Shown piece after piece: positions 8,010 through 15,790 of a stretch of 64,000 nt of DNA (positions within the stretch are counted from its first letter, which is position 1; each line of letters begins with the position of its first letter). Both the position numbers and the translations under genes were made by a program. A model generated the notes under the pieces. That model searched no databases. It was not told the DNA's origin and saw only the letters and a list, made by a program, of their open reading frames with translations. This DNA comes from Nocardia veterana NBRC 100344 (GTDB lineage: Bacteria; Actinomycetota; Actinomycetes; Mycobacteriales; Mycobacteriaceae), in contig NZ_BAGM01000131.1 of the NCBI RefSeq assembly GCF_000308855.1, positions 1 through 64,000 on the forward strand, in the 5' to 3' direction.

Positions 8010-8456
8010 TCACAGTCCGGCGCTGCCGGTGGGTAGCGGCGCCGGACTGTGAGACGGTGCGGGCGGGTTCCCGCCCGGGTGATCGAACAGATCGTGGCCG
8101 AAGCGGTCCCGTCCGAAGCGGTCGCGGCCGAACCGGTCGTATCCGAAGCGGTCGTAACCGGACCGATCCCGGCCGAAGCGGTCGTAACCGGCCCGATCCC
8201 GGCCGAACCGGTCGTAGCCGAGATGGTCGTAGCCCGCGCGATCCCGGCCGAACCGGTCGACGCCTTGGGCGTTGTAACCATCGACGCCGAACCCGTCGGC
8301 ACTGCACGGCGGTGCCGCCCCGCAGGGAACACTCGCTTCCGCCGCACCCGCCGCCGCCACGGATCCGACCGCGATACCGACGGCCGCCACCGCGGCGCAG
8401 GCGAAACCGAGAACCGGGCGGCGCGCCACGCGGATACGATTCGACGCTGCGATCAT
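8010..8456 (-). CDS. Secreted protein with DRxGx pentapeptide repeats
   Basis: A 148-residue exported protein beginning MIAASNRIRV after the ribosome site GAGAGGAGA. The signal peptide ends near AAEA (about residue 41). Residues 67-121 are eleven perfect-register pentapeptides of the form D-(R/H)-x-G-(R/Y/H), such as DRFGR, DRAGY and DRSGY, giving an Arg/Asp/aromatic zipper-like pattern. A Pro/Ser tail (PPAPSHSPAPLP) follows. There are two cysteines before the repeats. No known domain is recognised. The low-complexity charged repeat could bind polyanions, cell-wall polymers or metals, but this is speculation. The DNA shows the same period of 15 bp. Confidence 0.78.
   Translation of the reverse strand: MIAASNRIRVARRPVLGFACAAVAAVGIAVGSVAAAGAAEASVPCGAAPPCSADGFGVDGYNAQGVDRFGRDRAGYDHLGYDRFGRDRAGYDRFGRDRSGYDRFGYDRFGRDRFGRDRFGHDLFDHPGGNPPAPSHSPAPLPTGSAGL
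8094..8258 (-). repeat. Eleven 15-bp coding repeats
   Basis: Tandem 15-bp units, reading CGGTCGTAACCGGAC-like or CGGCCGAAGCGGTC-like on the plus strand, encode the pentapeptides of the secreted protein. The units differ mainly at positions that alter residues 3 and 5, consistent with expansion and selection on the protein. Confidence 0.85.
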
Positions 8457-8605
8457 GGGATCTGTCTCCTCTCGAAATCCCGACCGCCACCGACGGTATC
8501 CGCGGCACATCGACAGCGCATCGGGGTTTACCCGGAGATGTGGTCCGAGATGGGCTGGCGTCGAGCCGATTTCGAACCGGCACCCACTCGCCGCCGGCTG
8601 GTGGT

Positions 8606-9220
8606 TCAGTCGATCGTCGCCCACCGCCGCAGCCACGGCTCGACGGTCGCGGCGATCAGATCGAATCCGCTGCGGAAGGAATGGGGCTGGCCCGGAATCA
8701 CTTTCACCTCCGCGGCGTCGGAGGGGTCGGGGATACCGAACGGGTCGCGTTCACCGTTGATCACCACCACGTCGACGTGTTCGGCTGCCGCCAGCAGTTC
8801 CGCGCGCCGCGTCTTCTCCGGCTTCCCCGGCGGATGCAACGGAAACGACAGCGCCAGAACGCCTTTCGCACCGGATTCGACCGCGGTGCGGCAGGCTACC
8901 CGCGCTCCGTTGCTGCGACCGCCCTGGATCAGCGGCACTCCGGGCGTCCGAGCGCGCAGCGCGCCGACGATATCCAGCCACGCGGCATCCTGCAGCTTCG
9001 CCGACCCGGGCGCCCGCTTCCCCGCGGCCCGATACGGCTGGACCACCCGAGCGACGACCCCGCCCAGCGCGAGGGCGCGATCGCGGACGGCGAGCAAGTC
9101 CTCAGCTTCCACTCCGCCACCGGACCCGTGCGTGAGCAGCAGCAGAAAACGATCGCCGGCGCCCCGGTCGATCTCCACCTCGGCCTCCCCCGCAGTCGTT
9201 TCGATGCGCACGTGGTCCAC
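8606..9220 (-). CDS. Alpha/beta hydrolase of the KANL3/Tex30 type
   Basis: A 204-residue protein (GTG at 9220; an ATG-type start at 9283 is possible) with the compact fold of the KANL3/Tex30 hydrolase family. It has LLLTHGSGGGVEAEDL near the oxyanion, the nucleophile elbow IQGGRSNGARVA (Ser), the acid in VVINGERDPFG and the base in PGQPHSF. It is most likely a cytosolic esterase or a dienelactone-hydrolase-like enzyme; the substrate is not known. It is divergent from fadE5, with the promoters of both in 9221-9531. Confidence 0.75.
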   Translation of the reverse strand: MDHVRIETTAGEAEVEIDRGAGDRFLLLLTHGSGGGVEAEDLLAVRDRALALGGVVARVVQPYRAAGKRAPGSAKLQDAAWLDIVGALRARTPGVPLIQGGRSNGARVACRTAVESGAKGVLALSFPLHPPGKPEKTRRAELLAAAEHVDVVVINGERDPFGIPDPSDAAEVKVIPGQPHSFRSGFDLIAATVEPWLRRWATID

Positions 9221-9531
9221 GGTAGTTCGCGCCCCGGATGCCCGGCGGGTACGCCATGCCGGCCCACCGGGCGCCGGCAGCAACCGTCGCGCATACTCGA
9301 CTGCTCAACCTCACTCCGCCGGGGTGATCACGGTGAGCCGTCGCGCCCGTGTTCATCTCGTCACATCGCCCGGTCAGCGCTTTCCATCCCCATTACCCAT
9401 CGGTAATATACGGTGTAAGTTACCCGCGAGTAGAAGGCGGATCATCCGGTCGACTACCCGGTGTGGAAACACATGGGCGGGAACGGCACATACACCGACC
9501 GCACCGACTCAACGGAGAGTGAGTAACAGAG
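9221..9531. promoter_or_regulatory. Divergent promoter region before fadE5
   Basis: About 310 bases without a gene. It holds the 16-bp palindrome at 9392-9407, a TAATATACGG stretch suited to a -10 element, and the ribosome site GGAGAG before fadE5. Nothing else is supported. Confidence 0.5.
9392..9407. promoter_or_regulatory. Candidate TetR operator before fadE5
   Basis: ATTACCCATCGGTAAT is a perfect palindrome of the form TTAC-N6-GTAA. The same form occurs before tetR (18765-18780) and between fabG4 and fadA2 (21921-21940). It lies 125 bases before the fadE5 start. The shared spacing suggests binding by the window's TetR protein; this is inference. Confidence 0.6.
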
Positions 9532-11367
9532 ATGGGCCATTACAAGAGCAACGTCCGCGACCTGGAGTTCAACCTCTTCGAGGTGCTGGGCATCGGTTCG
9601 GTGCTGGATTCCGGCGCCTACGGTGACCTCGACAGCGACACCGTGAAGAACATCATCGACGAGGTCCGCCGCCTCGCCGAGGGCCCGGTCGCCGAGTCCT
9701 TCGCCGACGCCGACCGCAACCCGCCGGTGTTCGACCCCAACACCCACAGCGTCTCCATTCCGGAGTCGTTCAAGAAGTCCTTCAAGGCCTACCAGGAAGC
9801 GGGCTGGAACAAGGTCGGCCTGAACGAGGAGCTCGGCGGTCTGCCCGCCCCGCGTGCGGTGGTCTGGGCGCTCAACGAGATGATCCTGGGCTCCAACCCG
9901 GCCGTCGCGATGTACGCCGCCGGCGGCCCGTTCGGCCAGATCTTCTGGAACAACGCCACCGACGAGCAGAAGAAGTGGGCCGAGATCGCCGTCGAGCGCA
10001 ACTGGGGCGCCACCATGGTGCTGACCGAGCCGGACGCCGGTTCCGATGTCGGCGCCGGCCGCACCAAGGCCATCCAGCAGGAGGACGGCTCCTGGCACAT
10101 CGAGGGTGTGAAGCGCTTCATCACCTCCGGTGACTCGGACGACATGTTCGAAAACATCTTCCACCTGGTGCTGGCCCGCCCCGAGGGCGCCGGCCCGGGC
10201 ACCAAGGGCCTGTCGCTGTTCTTCGTGCCGAAGTTCCACTTCGACTTCGAGACCCAGACCCTCGGCGAGCGCAACGGCGTCTTCGTCACCAATGTCGAGC
10301 ACAAGATGGGCCTGAAGGTCTCGGCCACCTGTGAGGTCACCTTCGGCGGCCACGGCATCCCGGCCAAGGGCTGGCTGGTCGGCGAGGTCCACAACGGCAT
10401 CGCGCAGATGTTCGACGTGATCGAGAACGCCCGAATGATGGTGGGCACCAAGGCCATCGCGACCCTGTCGACCGGTTACCTGAACGCGCTGGACTACGCC
10501 AAGCAGCGGGTGCAGGGTGCGGATCTGACCCAGATGACCGACAAGACCGCCCCGCGCGTCACCATCACCCACCACCCGGACGTGCGCCGCTCGCTGATGA
10601 TGCAGAAGGCCTACGCCGAGGGCCTGCGCGCGATCTACCTCTACACCGCCGCGCACCAGAACGAGGACATCGCGCAGCTGGTCTCCGGCGCCGACAAGGA
10701 CCTCGCGTTCCGCGTCAACGACCTGCTGCTGCCGATCGTCAAGGGTGTCGGCTCGGAGCGGGCCTACCAGTACCTGACCGATTCGCTGCAGACCTTCGGT
10801 GGCTCCGGCTTCCTGCAGGACTACCCGATCGAGCAGTACATCCGCGACGCGAAGATCGACTCGCTGTACGAGGGCACCACCGCGATCCAGGCGCAGGACT
10901 TCTTCTTCCGCAAGATCGCCCGCGACCGCGGCGTGGCGCTGGCCCACGTGGCCGGCCAGGTGCAGAAGTTCATCGAGTCGGAGGCCGGCAACGGTCGTCT
11001 GAAGGCCGAGCGCAAGCTGCTGGCCACCGCGCTCGAGGATGTGCAGGCCATGGCCGCCACCCTGACCGGGCACCTGATGGGCGCGCAGGAGAACCCGAAG
11101 GAGCTGTACAAGGTCGGCCTGGGTTCGGTGCGCTTCCTGATGGCCGTCGGTGACCTGCTGATCGGCTGGCAGCTGCTGCGCCAGGCCGAGGTCGCCATCA
11201 AGGCGCTCGACAACGGCGCCACCGGCTCGGACGTCGCGTTCTACAACGGCAAGGTCGGTGTGGCGCAGTTCTTCGCCCGCAACGTGCTGCCCGAGCTGAC
11301 CGCGACCCGCACCGTGCTGTCCAACCTGGACAACGACATCATGGAGCTCGACGAAGCGGCCTTCTGA
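9532..11367 (+). CDS. fadE5: Acyl-CoA dehydrogenase FadE5
   Basis: A 611-residue acyl-CoA dehydrogenase, the same length as mycobacterial FadE5. It has the long N-terminal and C-terminal extensions of the large ACAD class. FAD-contacting motifs are visible (MVLTEPDAGSDVGAG near residue 165, FITSGD near 200), as is the ending QTFGGSGFLQDYPIEQYIRD. The catalytic base is Glu447 in LYEGTTAIQ. It makes trans-2-enoyl-CoA from saturated acyl-CoA, with electrons passing to ETF. In mycobacteria the gene lies next to fadA2, and here the partners are 12 kb away. Transcription probably ends at the hairpin 11394-11433. Confidence 0.93.
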   Translation: MGHYKSNVRDLEFNLFEVLGIGSVLDSGAYGDLDSDTVKNIIDEVRRLAEGPVAESFADADRNPPVFDPNTHSVSIPESFKKSFKAYQEAGWNKVGLNEELGGLPAPRAVVWALNEMILGSNPAVAMYAAGGPFGQIFWNNATDEQKKWAEIAVERNWGATMVLTEPDAGSDVGAGRTKAIQQEDGSWHIEGVKRFITSGDSDDMFENIFHLVLARPEGAGPGTKGLSLFFVPKFHFDFETQTLGERNGVFVTNVEHKMGLKVSATCEVTFGGHGIPAKGWLVGEVHNGIAQMFDVIENARMMVGTKAIATLSTGYLNALDYAKQRVQGADLTQMTDKTAPRVTITHHPDVRRSLMMQKAYAEGLRAIYLYTAAHQNEDIAQLVSGADKDLAFRVNDLLLPIVKGVGSERAYQYLTDSLQTFGGSGFLQDYPIEQYIRDAKIDSLYEGTTAIQAQDFFFRKIARDRGVALAHVAGQVQKFIESEAGNGRLKAERKLLATALEDVQAMAATLTGHLMGAQENPKELYKVGLGSVRFLMAVGDLLIGWQLLRQAEVAIKALDNGATGSDVAFYNGKVGVAQFFARNVLPELTATRTVLSNLDNDIMELDEAAF

Positions 11368-11393
11368 TCGGCTTCGCGACCAGCGCATGAGTC

Positions 11394-11433
11394 CAGTGGC
11401 CCCGCCTTCCGAATCCGGGAGGCGGGGCCACTG
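11394..11433 (+). terminator. Terminator after fadE5
   Basis: A 17-bp stem (11394-11410 with 11417-11433, one G-T pair) with a six-base loop; very GC-rich, no T tract. The remaining bases to 11709 hold no gene; they should carry the promoter of the next one. Confidence 0.8.
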
Positions 11434-11709
11434 TCGTATCCGGCTCCCGCTGCCTTTATCCGGTTCCGCAGGCGATTCGGTGCGACGCGCACCGCACGCC
11501 CGCACCGCCGGTCCTGCACCTGGATTCGGTCCGGGTAATAATGACCGCACTGGAGTACCCCGGGGGTCTGGTGCGCCATACATAAACCGAGACAACCGAG
11601 ACAGCGCCGTACGCAACCGGTCCGACGCCACTTTCGTCGGCATATCGCCCGCAGCCGACCGCGGACGGGCACAATACCGACGGCGCGACTCATGGAAGGA
11701 ATTCGGAAT

Positions 11710-12792
11710 ATGAGACGACTGTCCGCACTGGCTGGAGCTTGCGCGGCGGTCGCGCTGCTGGGCCTGACCGCATCACCGGCCGGAGCCGACCCGAACAACA
11801 TCAACCCCATTCCGGGCCTCAACGGCATCAACGGATTGCCCCATCTGCCGGGCCCGACGCAGGCGGTCTATCAGGCCACCGGTATGGCCTCGCCGAACCG
11901 GACCCAGAACCAGAACGTGCTGGGCACCGACCTCGGCATCATGTGGGACGACGGTCGCGGGCAGATGATCACCGCCTACGGGGACACCGCCGGGCTCGGG
12001 GTGCCGAACATCCTGGCCGGCAGCATCTGGGCGTGGCGGTCGAACGTGCTGTTCCGCAGCCCGGCCGGCGCCGACCCGGCCAATGGCCTGAACTACACCA
12101 GCTTCGTCGACAACCCGCTGCCCAGCCCGAAGATCCCGGGCATCGAGATCAGCTTCATTCCGACCGCGGGCATCTCGGTCAACGGGGTGCAGTACATGTC
12201 GATGATGTCGGTGCGGGAATGGGGTCCGGACGGCCACTGGGACACCAACTTCTCGACGCTGGCGGTCTCCGGCGACGACGGCCAGACCTGGGCCCAGCTG
12301 CCCACCACCCGGCGCGGCAACGAGGGCGGCTTCCAGAACTTCCAGCAGAACGCCTTCCTGAAGGCCGACGGTTACGTCTACAAGTACGGCACCCCGGCGG
12401 GCCGCAACAATCCGGGATTCATCTCCCGGGTCAAGGAAGCCGATATCGCCAACATCGACGCCTACGAGTACTGGGACGGCGGCGCCTGGAAGCCGAAGGA
12501 CGCCAACGCCGCCAAGCCCATCGTGGGTGGCGTCGGCGAGCTCTCGGTGCAGTGGAACGCGCATCTGGGCCAGTACGTCATGCTGACCACCGATCCGTTC
12601 GACTCCGTGGTGATGCGGACCTCGCCGAGTCCGGAGGGCCCGTGGAGCGCACCGCGGGTGCTGATCGACGTGCGCGATCTGCCGACCATGTACGCGCCGA
12701 TGATCTATCCGTACCAGACCGGCAGTGACCTGTACTTCCTGCTCACCATGCACAACCAGTACAACGTGGTGCTGATGCGGACGCCGCTGTAG
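11710..12792 (+). CDS. Secreted DUF4185 protein, copy 2
   Basis: A 360-residue exported paralogue of the protein at 6094. The ATG at 11710 is preceded by GGAAGGA at 11694-11700. The signal peptide is MRRLSALAGACAAVALLGL..., with cleavage near AGAD. The mature part starts NNINPIPGLNGINGLP, closely matching copy 1, and continues with the same motifs (NVLGTDLGIMWDDG, YEYWDGGAWKPKD, MLTTDPFDSVVMR). Most of the length is aligned with few gaps. Function unknown: a surface or secreted DUF4185 protein with possible carbohydrate contact. Copy 1 lies about 5 kb upstream, before fadE5. Confidence 0.85.
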   Translation: MRRLSALAGACAAVALLGLTASPAGADPNNINPIPGLNGINGLPHLPGPTQAVYQATGMASPNRTQNQNVLGTDLGIMWDDGRGQMITAYGDTAGLGVPNILAGSIWAWRSNVLFRSPAGADPANGLNYTSFVDNPLPSPKIPGIEISFIPTAGISVNGVQYMSMMSVREWGPDGHWDTNFSTLAVSGDDGQTWAQLPTTRRGNEGGFQNFQQNAFLKADGYVYKYGTPAGRNNPGFISRVKEADIANIDAYEYWDGGAWKPKDANAAKPIVGGVGELSVQWNAHLGQYVMLTTDPFDSVVMRTSPSPEGPWSAPRVLIDVRDLPTMYAPMIYPYQTGSDLYFLLTMHNQYNVVLMRTPL

Positions 12793-12815
12793 GCGCAGCC
12801 GCCGCGGACGAGAAA

Positions 12816-12862
12816 GGCTCCGTGCGGTTGCCGGGTCGGGGGTCTGGCAACTGCACGGAGCC
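12816..12862 (+). terminator. Terminator after DUF4185 copy 2
   Basis: A 17-base stem with one G-T/A mismatch, starting GGCTCCGTGC (12816-12832) and pairing with 12846-12862. Confidence 0.75.
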
Positions 12863-13036
12863 GATCTGAATATCGGGGCCGCGCCCCGGGCGTTACACGG
12901 ATCCTCGGCGATACCGAAGAAATTCTCGATCGGGCACCGAGGACACCCGATTTGCCACCGAGGACAATCGGGAATGGTCGCGACGCACGTGGCGAACCGC
13001 CGAGGCTCGCCCACGACTCGAGGAGATGAGAATCGC

Positions 13037-14065
13037 ATGCAGCTGGGAATGATCGGGCTCGGTCGGATGGGCGGCAACATCGTGCGGCGCATCGTCAAGG
13101 ACGGGCATACCGCGGTCGGCTACGCCCGGCACGAGGACCAGCTCGTGGAGTTCACCGGCGAACTCGGCGAGAGTTTCCAGGGGGCGACCGACTATCCGAC
13201 ATTCGTCGGCCTGCTGGAGAAGCCACGGGTGGTCTGGGTGATGATTCCGGCCGGGGCGACCGGCGCGGTCATCGACGAGGTCGCCGAACTGCTGGAACCG
13301 GGCGACATCATCATCGACGGCGGCAACAGCCGCTACCACGAGGACATCGCGCGAGCGGAACGCCTGAAGCCGAAGGGCGTTCACTACCTCGATATCGGCA
13401 CCTCGGGCGGCGTGTGGGGCCGCGATCGCGGCTACTGCCTGATGATCGGCGGCGAGGCCGAGCCGGTGGCTCACATCGAGCCGCTGCTGAAGTCGATCGC
13501 GCCGGGTGTCGACGCCGCCGAGCGCACCCCGGGACGCACCGGTGAGCCGTCGCCGGCGGAGCAGGGTTATCTGCACTGCGGTCCGGCGGGCGCCGGTCAC
13601 TTCGTGAAGATGGTGCACAACGGCATCGAGTACGGGGCGATGGCCGCCTACGCGGAGGGCCTGAACATCCTGCACAAGGCGAATATCGGAAACCGAAGCG
13701 ACGACGAGCATTCCGCGGAGGTCACTCCGCTCGAGAATCCCGAGTACTACCGCTACGACATCGACGTACCCGAGGTGACGGAGGTGTGGCGCCGCGGCTC
13801 GGTGGTCGCGTCCTGGCTCCTGGATCTGACCGCCGCGGCCCTGCACGCCGACCCCGAATTGAGCAGCTTCGGTGGGCGGGTCTCGGATTCCGGTGAGGGC
13901 CGCTGGACCATCCACGCCGCGATCGACGAGGGGGTGCCGGTGCCGGTGCTGTCCACCGCCCTGTACGAGCGGTTCTCCTCGCGCGGCGAGGCACTGTACG
14001 CGGACAAGGTGCTCTCCGCGATGCGCAAGGCGTTCGGCGGACACAACGAGCTGCCGGGGCAGTGA
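13037..14065 (+). CDS. gnd: 6-phosphogluconate dehydrogenase, decarboxylating (short GndA/YqeC type)
   Basis: A 342-residue protein that oxidises and decarboxylates 6-phosphogluconate to ribulose 5-phosphate in the pentose phosphate pathway. It has a Rossmann N-terminus (MIGLGRMGGNIVRR), the substrate loop DGGNSRYHED and the catalytic segment GPAGAGHFVKMVHNGIEYG with the Lys and the HNGIEY motif. It is shorter than the roughly 470-residue class, so it belongs to the short, often NAD-preferring group. The ATG at 13037 follows AGGAGATGAG. The terminator 14084-14117 closes the gene. Confidence 0.92.
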   Translation: MQLGMIGLGRMGGNIVRRIVKDGHTAVGYARHEDQLVEFTGELGESFQGATDYPTFVGLLEKPRVVWVMIPAGATGAVIDEVAELLEPGDIIIDGGNSRYHEDIARAERLKPKGVHYLDIGTSGGVWGRDRGYCLMIGGEAEPVAHIEPLLKSIAPGVDAAERTPGRTGEPSPAEQGYLHCGPAGAGHFVKMVHNGIEYGAMAAYAEGLNILHKANIGNRSDDEHSAEVTPLENPEYYRYDIDVPEVTEVWRRGSVVASWLLDLTAAALHADPELSSFGGRVSDSGEGRWTIHAAIDEGVPVPVLSTALYERFSSRGEALYADKVLSAMRKAFGGHNELPGQ

Positions 14066-14083
14066 CACGCGGAGATGAATGCC

Positions 14084-14117
14084 GAAGGCCCCTACCGCGT
14101 TCGCGGTAGGGGCCTTC
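14084..14117. terminator. Bidirectional terminator
   Basis: A perfect 15-bp stem (14084-14098 with 14103-14117, loop GTTC) between convergent transcripts from gnd and the minus-strand small ORF. Confidence 0.9.
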
Positions 14118-14126
14118 GACTGCGGT

Positions 14127-14219
14127 TCAGCTCAGGCTCTGAACGGCTCGGCCGACCATGTCCAGAACGGCCAGTGGCCCGAAGGTGAGCAGATAGCCCA
14201 GGCCCCACAGGAATGCCAT
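14127..14219 (-). CDS. 30-residue hydrophobic microprotein
   Basis: A short frame reading ATG to TGA, encoding 30 residues starting MAFLWGLGYLLTFGPLAVLD. It is rich in Leu, Phe and Gly, predicts one short membrane helix and then an amphipathic tail. The ribosome site AAAGGAG lies 6 bases before the ATG, better than at most genes here. It starts 37 bases after the lipase-homologue gene ends, on the same strand, and just before a strong terminator, so it should be the last gene of that operon. No homologue is known to me. Too short for normal gene calling. Confidence 0.6.
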   Translation of the reverse strand: MAFLWGLGYLLTFGPLAVLDMVGRAVQSLS

Positions 14220-14256
14220 CGGATACTCCTTTCGTCTCGCCCGACCGTGCTGCGGC

Positions 14257-15600
14257 TCAGTCGAATTGGCGGTCCAGCCATTCGATCGTCTGCATGCCGA
14301 ACAGGTCGGTACCCCAGCCGTAGAGATCGGTCAGCATCTTGACCATCGAGCAGTCCGTCGGCTGGTAGGTGACATCGGTTCCCTGCGCCCGGTACGTCTC
14401 GGCGAGATTGCGGGAATCGGCCGCCGGGACCAGCGACATCGGCGAATCGTCCTTCGCGCAGGAGGTGATCAACACCTTCGAGGTCGGCGCGCCGGATTCA
14501 CCCAGTTCGTTGTCGTCGAACACATGCTGGAAGGCGGGCTCGTCGGCCGGACTCAGACCGGAGTTGAACATCGCCCGCAGCGGGATGAACGGCATGCTGA
14601 AGTAGGCGTCCTGGCATTGCCCGCGGAATACCTTCGCCACCGCCAGCCCGGCCGGATTCAACTTCGAATCCAGTTGCATCTCCGGATATTTCGGTTCCAG
14701 CCCGAGCAGGGTCGCGAAGGCGAAACCGGAGCCGACCGAACCGTCGGCTATCCGCATGAAGTTGCGCTGATCGACCACCATGCCTTCCAGCACAGCGGAT
14801 TTCACGTTCAGCTCGGGCGCGTAGGTCGGCTGCAGTTCCGCCGAGAAGCCGGCGCCCACACCGCCGCCCGCGATGCCGAACAGCGCCACCTGAGCCTGCG
14901 GATCGAGCCCGGCCTCGCGGAAGTTCAACGCCGCCCGGGTGCCGTCGAGCTGGGTGTGCGCGGCGTACTTGCCGGCGAAGACGCCGTGTGGCGCGCGATC
15001 GGCGTCGTTGCCGACATCGGAGATCATCACCGCGTAGCCCTTGCCGAACATCAGCGCCAGCGGGCCGAGCGCCGACCAGGATGCGCCGTCGAGCGGATCG
15101 CCGCCCGTCCACTGCGTGCTGGGATGGCAACTCCAGCCGACACTGTCGTTGGCCTCCTGATAGGAGACGACGTGTTTCTCGTTGGCGGGCTTGCCGTCTC
15201 GCGGAATCATCAGAATCCCGGTGCTGATCGCCGGGGTGACACCGTCACGTTCCGTGGTGACGTACATCAGTTTCCAGGCGTCGAGGTTCGCCGGCTTCAC
15301 ACCGGTGAACATGACGTCGACCTTCTTCGCCTTCAGGACCGTGCCGGGCCGCTCCGAACCGGTGAGCGGCGGCTCCTGATAGAACGGATCGTCGGCGCGC
15401 AACGCCTGAAACGCCTCCTGCGGGCTCGCCGGGGTGGCGCCCTGTAGCGAGCCCACCACGAACCCGTTGAAGACCTGCCCCAGACTCGGTGTCTGCGGCG
15501 GAACCGGTTCGGCGACCGCCGTCGCGGCCGGCCCCGACCCGACTCCGGCACAGACCAGTGCGAGCGCCGCGGTCACCGCCGCCACCCTGCTCCTACGCAT
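14257..15600 (-). CDS. Secretory-lipase family protein with missing catalytic residues
   Basis: A 447-residue exported protein of the secretory lipase (LIP) fold, starting at 15600 after AGGAGG. The signal peptide is MRRSRVAAVTAALALV..., cut near AVAEP. Family hallmarks are the sequence before and after the nucleophile elbow, ALFGIAGGGVGAG followed by AELQPTYAPEL. The elbow normally reads GxSGG; here residue 244 is Ala (codon GCG). In the second family member of this window (58912) the elbow is intact (GYSGGG). The late catalytic His region reads TDCSM, against SDHFS in the other copy. Asp-bearing CAKDDSPM remains. It is therefore probably catalytically dead, perhaps a lipid-binding or partner protein. 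Confidence 0.85.
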   Translation of the reverse strand: MRRSRVAAVTAALALVCAGVGSGPAATAVAEPVPPQTPSLGQVFNGFVVGSLQGATPASPQEAFQALRADDPFYQEPPLTGSERPGTVLKAKKVDVMFTGVKPANLDAWKLMYVTTERDGVTPAISTGILMIPRDGKPANEKHVVSYQEANDSVGWSCHPSTQWTGGDPLDGASWSALGPLALMFGKGYAVMISDVGNDADRAPHGVFAGKYAAHTQLDGTRAALNFREAGLDPQAQVALFGIAGGGVGAGFSAELQPTYAPELNVKSAVLEGMVVDQRNFMRIADGSVGSGFAFATLLGLEPKYPEMQLDSKLNPAGLAVAKVFRGQCQDAYFSMPFIPLRAMFNSGLSPADEPAFQHVFDDNELGESGAPTSKVLITSCAKDDSPMSLVPAADSRNLAETYRAQGTDVTYQPTDCSMVKMLTDLYGWGTDLFGMQTIEWLDRQFD

Positions 15601-15775
15601 GTGCAGCCTCCTGATTCTCGCGGGCGATCATCGGATCGACCCGACTACTGTTCGAGCCGGACACCCGGTCGGGCCGACGAGTGAGCTTCGCAGGATCACT
15701 CATCGGCCCTCCGGTGCCTATGCGGGACACCCGCACCCGGTCGGGCCGACCAGTGAGCTTCGCAGGACGACTCAT
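15593..15775 (-). CDS. Translationally coupled 60-codon ORF containing a repeat
   Basis: The frame starts with ATG at 15775, which overlaps the TGA stop of the upstream gene (ATGA), and ends with TAG at 15593, overlapping the ATG of the lipase homologue. It therefore links both genes by stop-start coupling. The product of 60 residues holds two copies of the motif GPMS-x-PAKLT-x-RPDRV. A second ATG at 15703 would give 36 residues. The end of the frame carries the AGGAGG ribosome site of the lipase gene. It may be a real small basic protein or only a coupling device; I favour coupling, with modest confidence. No family recognised. Confidence 0.45.
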   Translation of the reverse strand: MSRPAKLTGRPDRVRVSRIGTGGPMSDPAKLTRRPDRVSGSNSSRVDPMIARENQEAAHA

Positions 15776-15790
15776 CGGCCCTCCGGTGCC
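15662..15790 (-). repeat. Two 57-bp direct repeats, 72-bp period
   Basis: Copies at 15662-15718 and 15734-15790 agree at 54 of 57 positions. The second covers the 3' end of the upstream gene and its stop. Each copy carries an ATG overlapping the TGA and, in the first copy, the arms GAGTGA/TCACTC. A tandem duplication probably made the coupled ORF. Confidence 0.9.

Noticed and set aside
8094..8258. Possible CRISPR array
   Set aside because: The 15-bp units are contiguous without spacers and in frame with a signal-peptide protein.
9454..11643. 729-codon frame opposite fadE5
   Set aside because: Shadow of the acyl-CoA dehydrogenase; no ribosome site and low-complexity composition.
15662..15790. 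Possible CRISPR or insertion-sequence end
   Set aside because: Only two copies, no spacers, no transposase nearby; better explained as tandem duplication.
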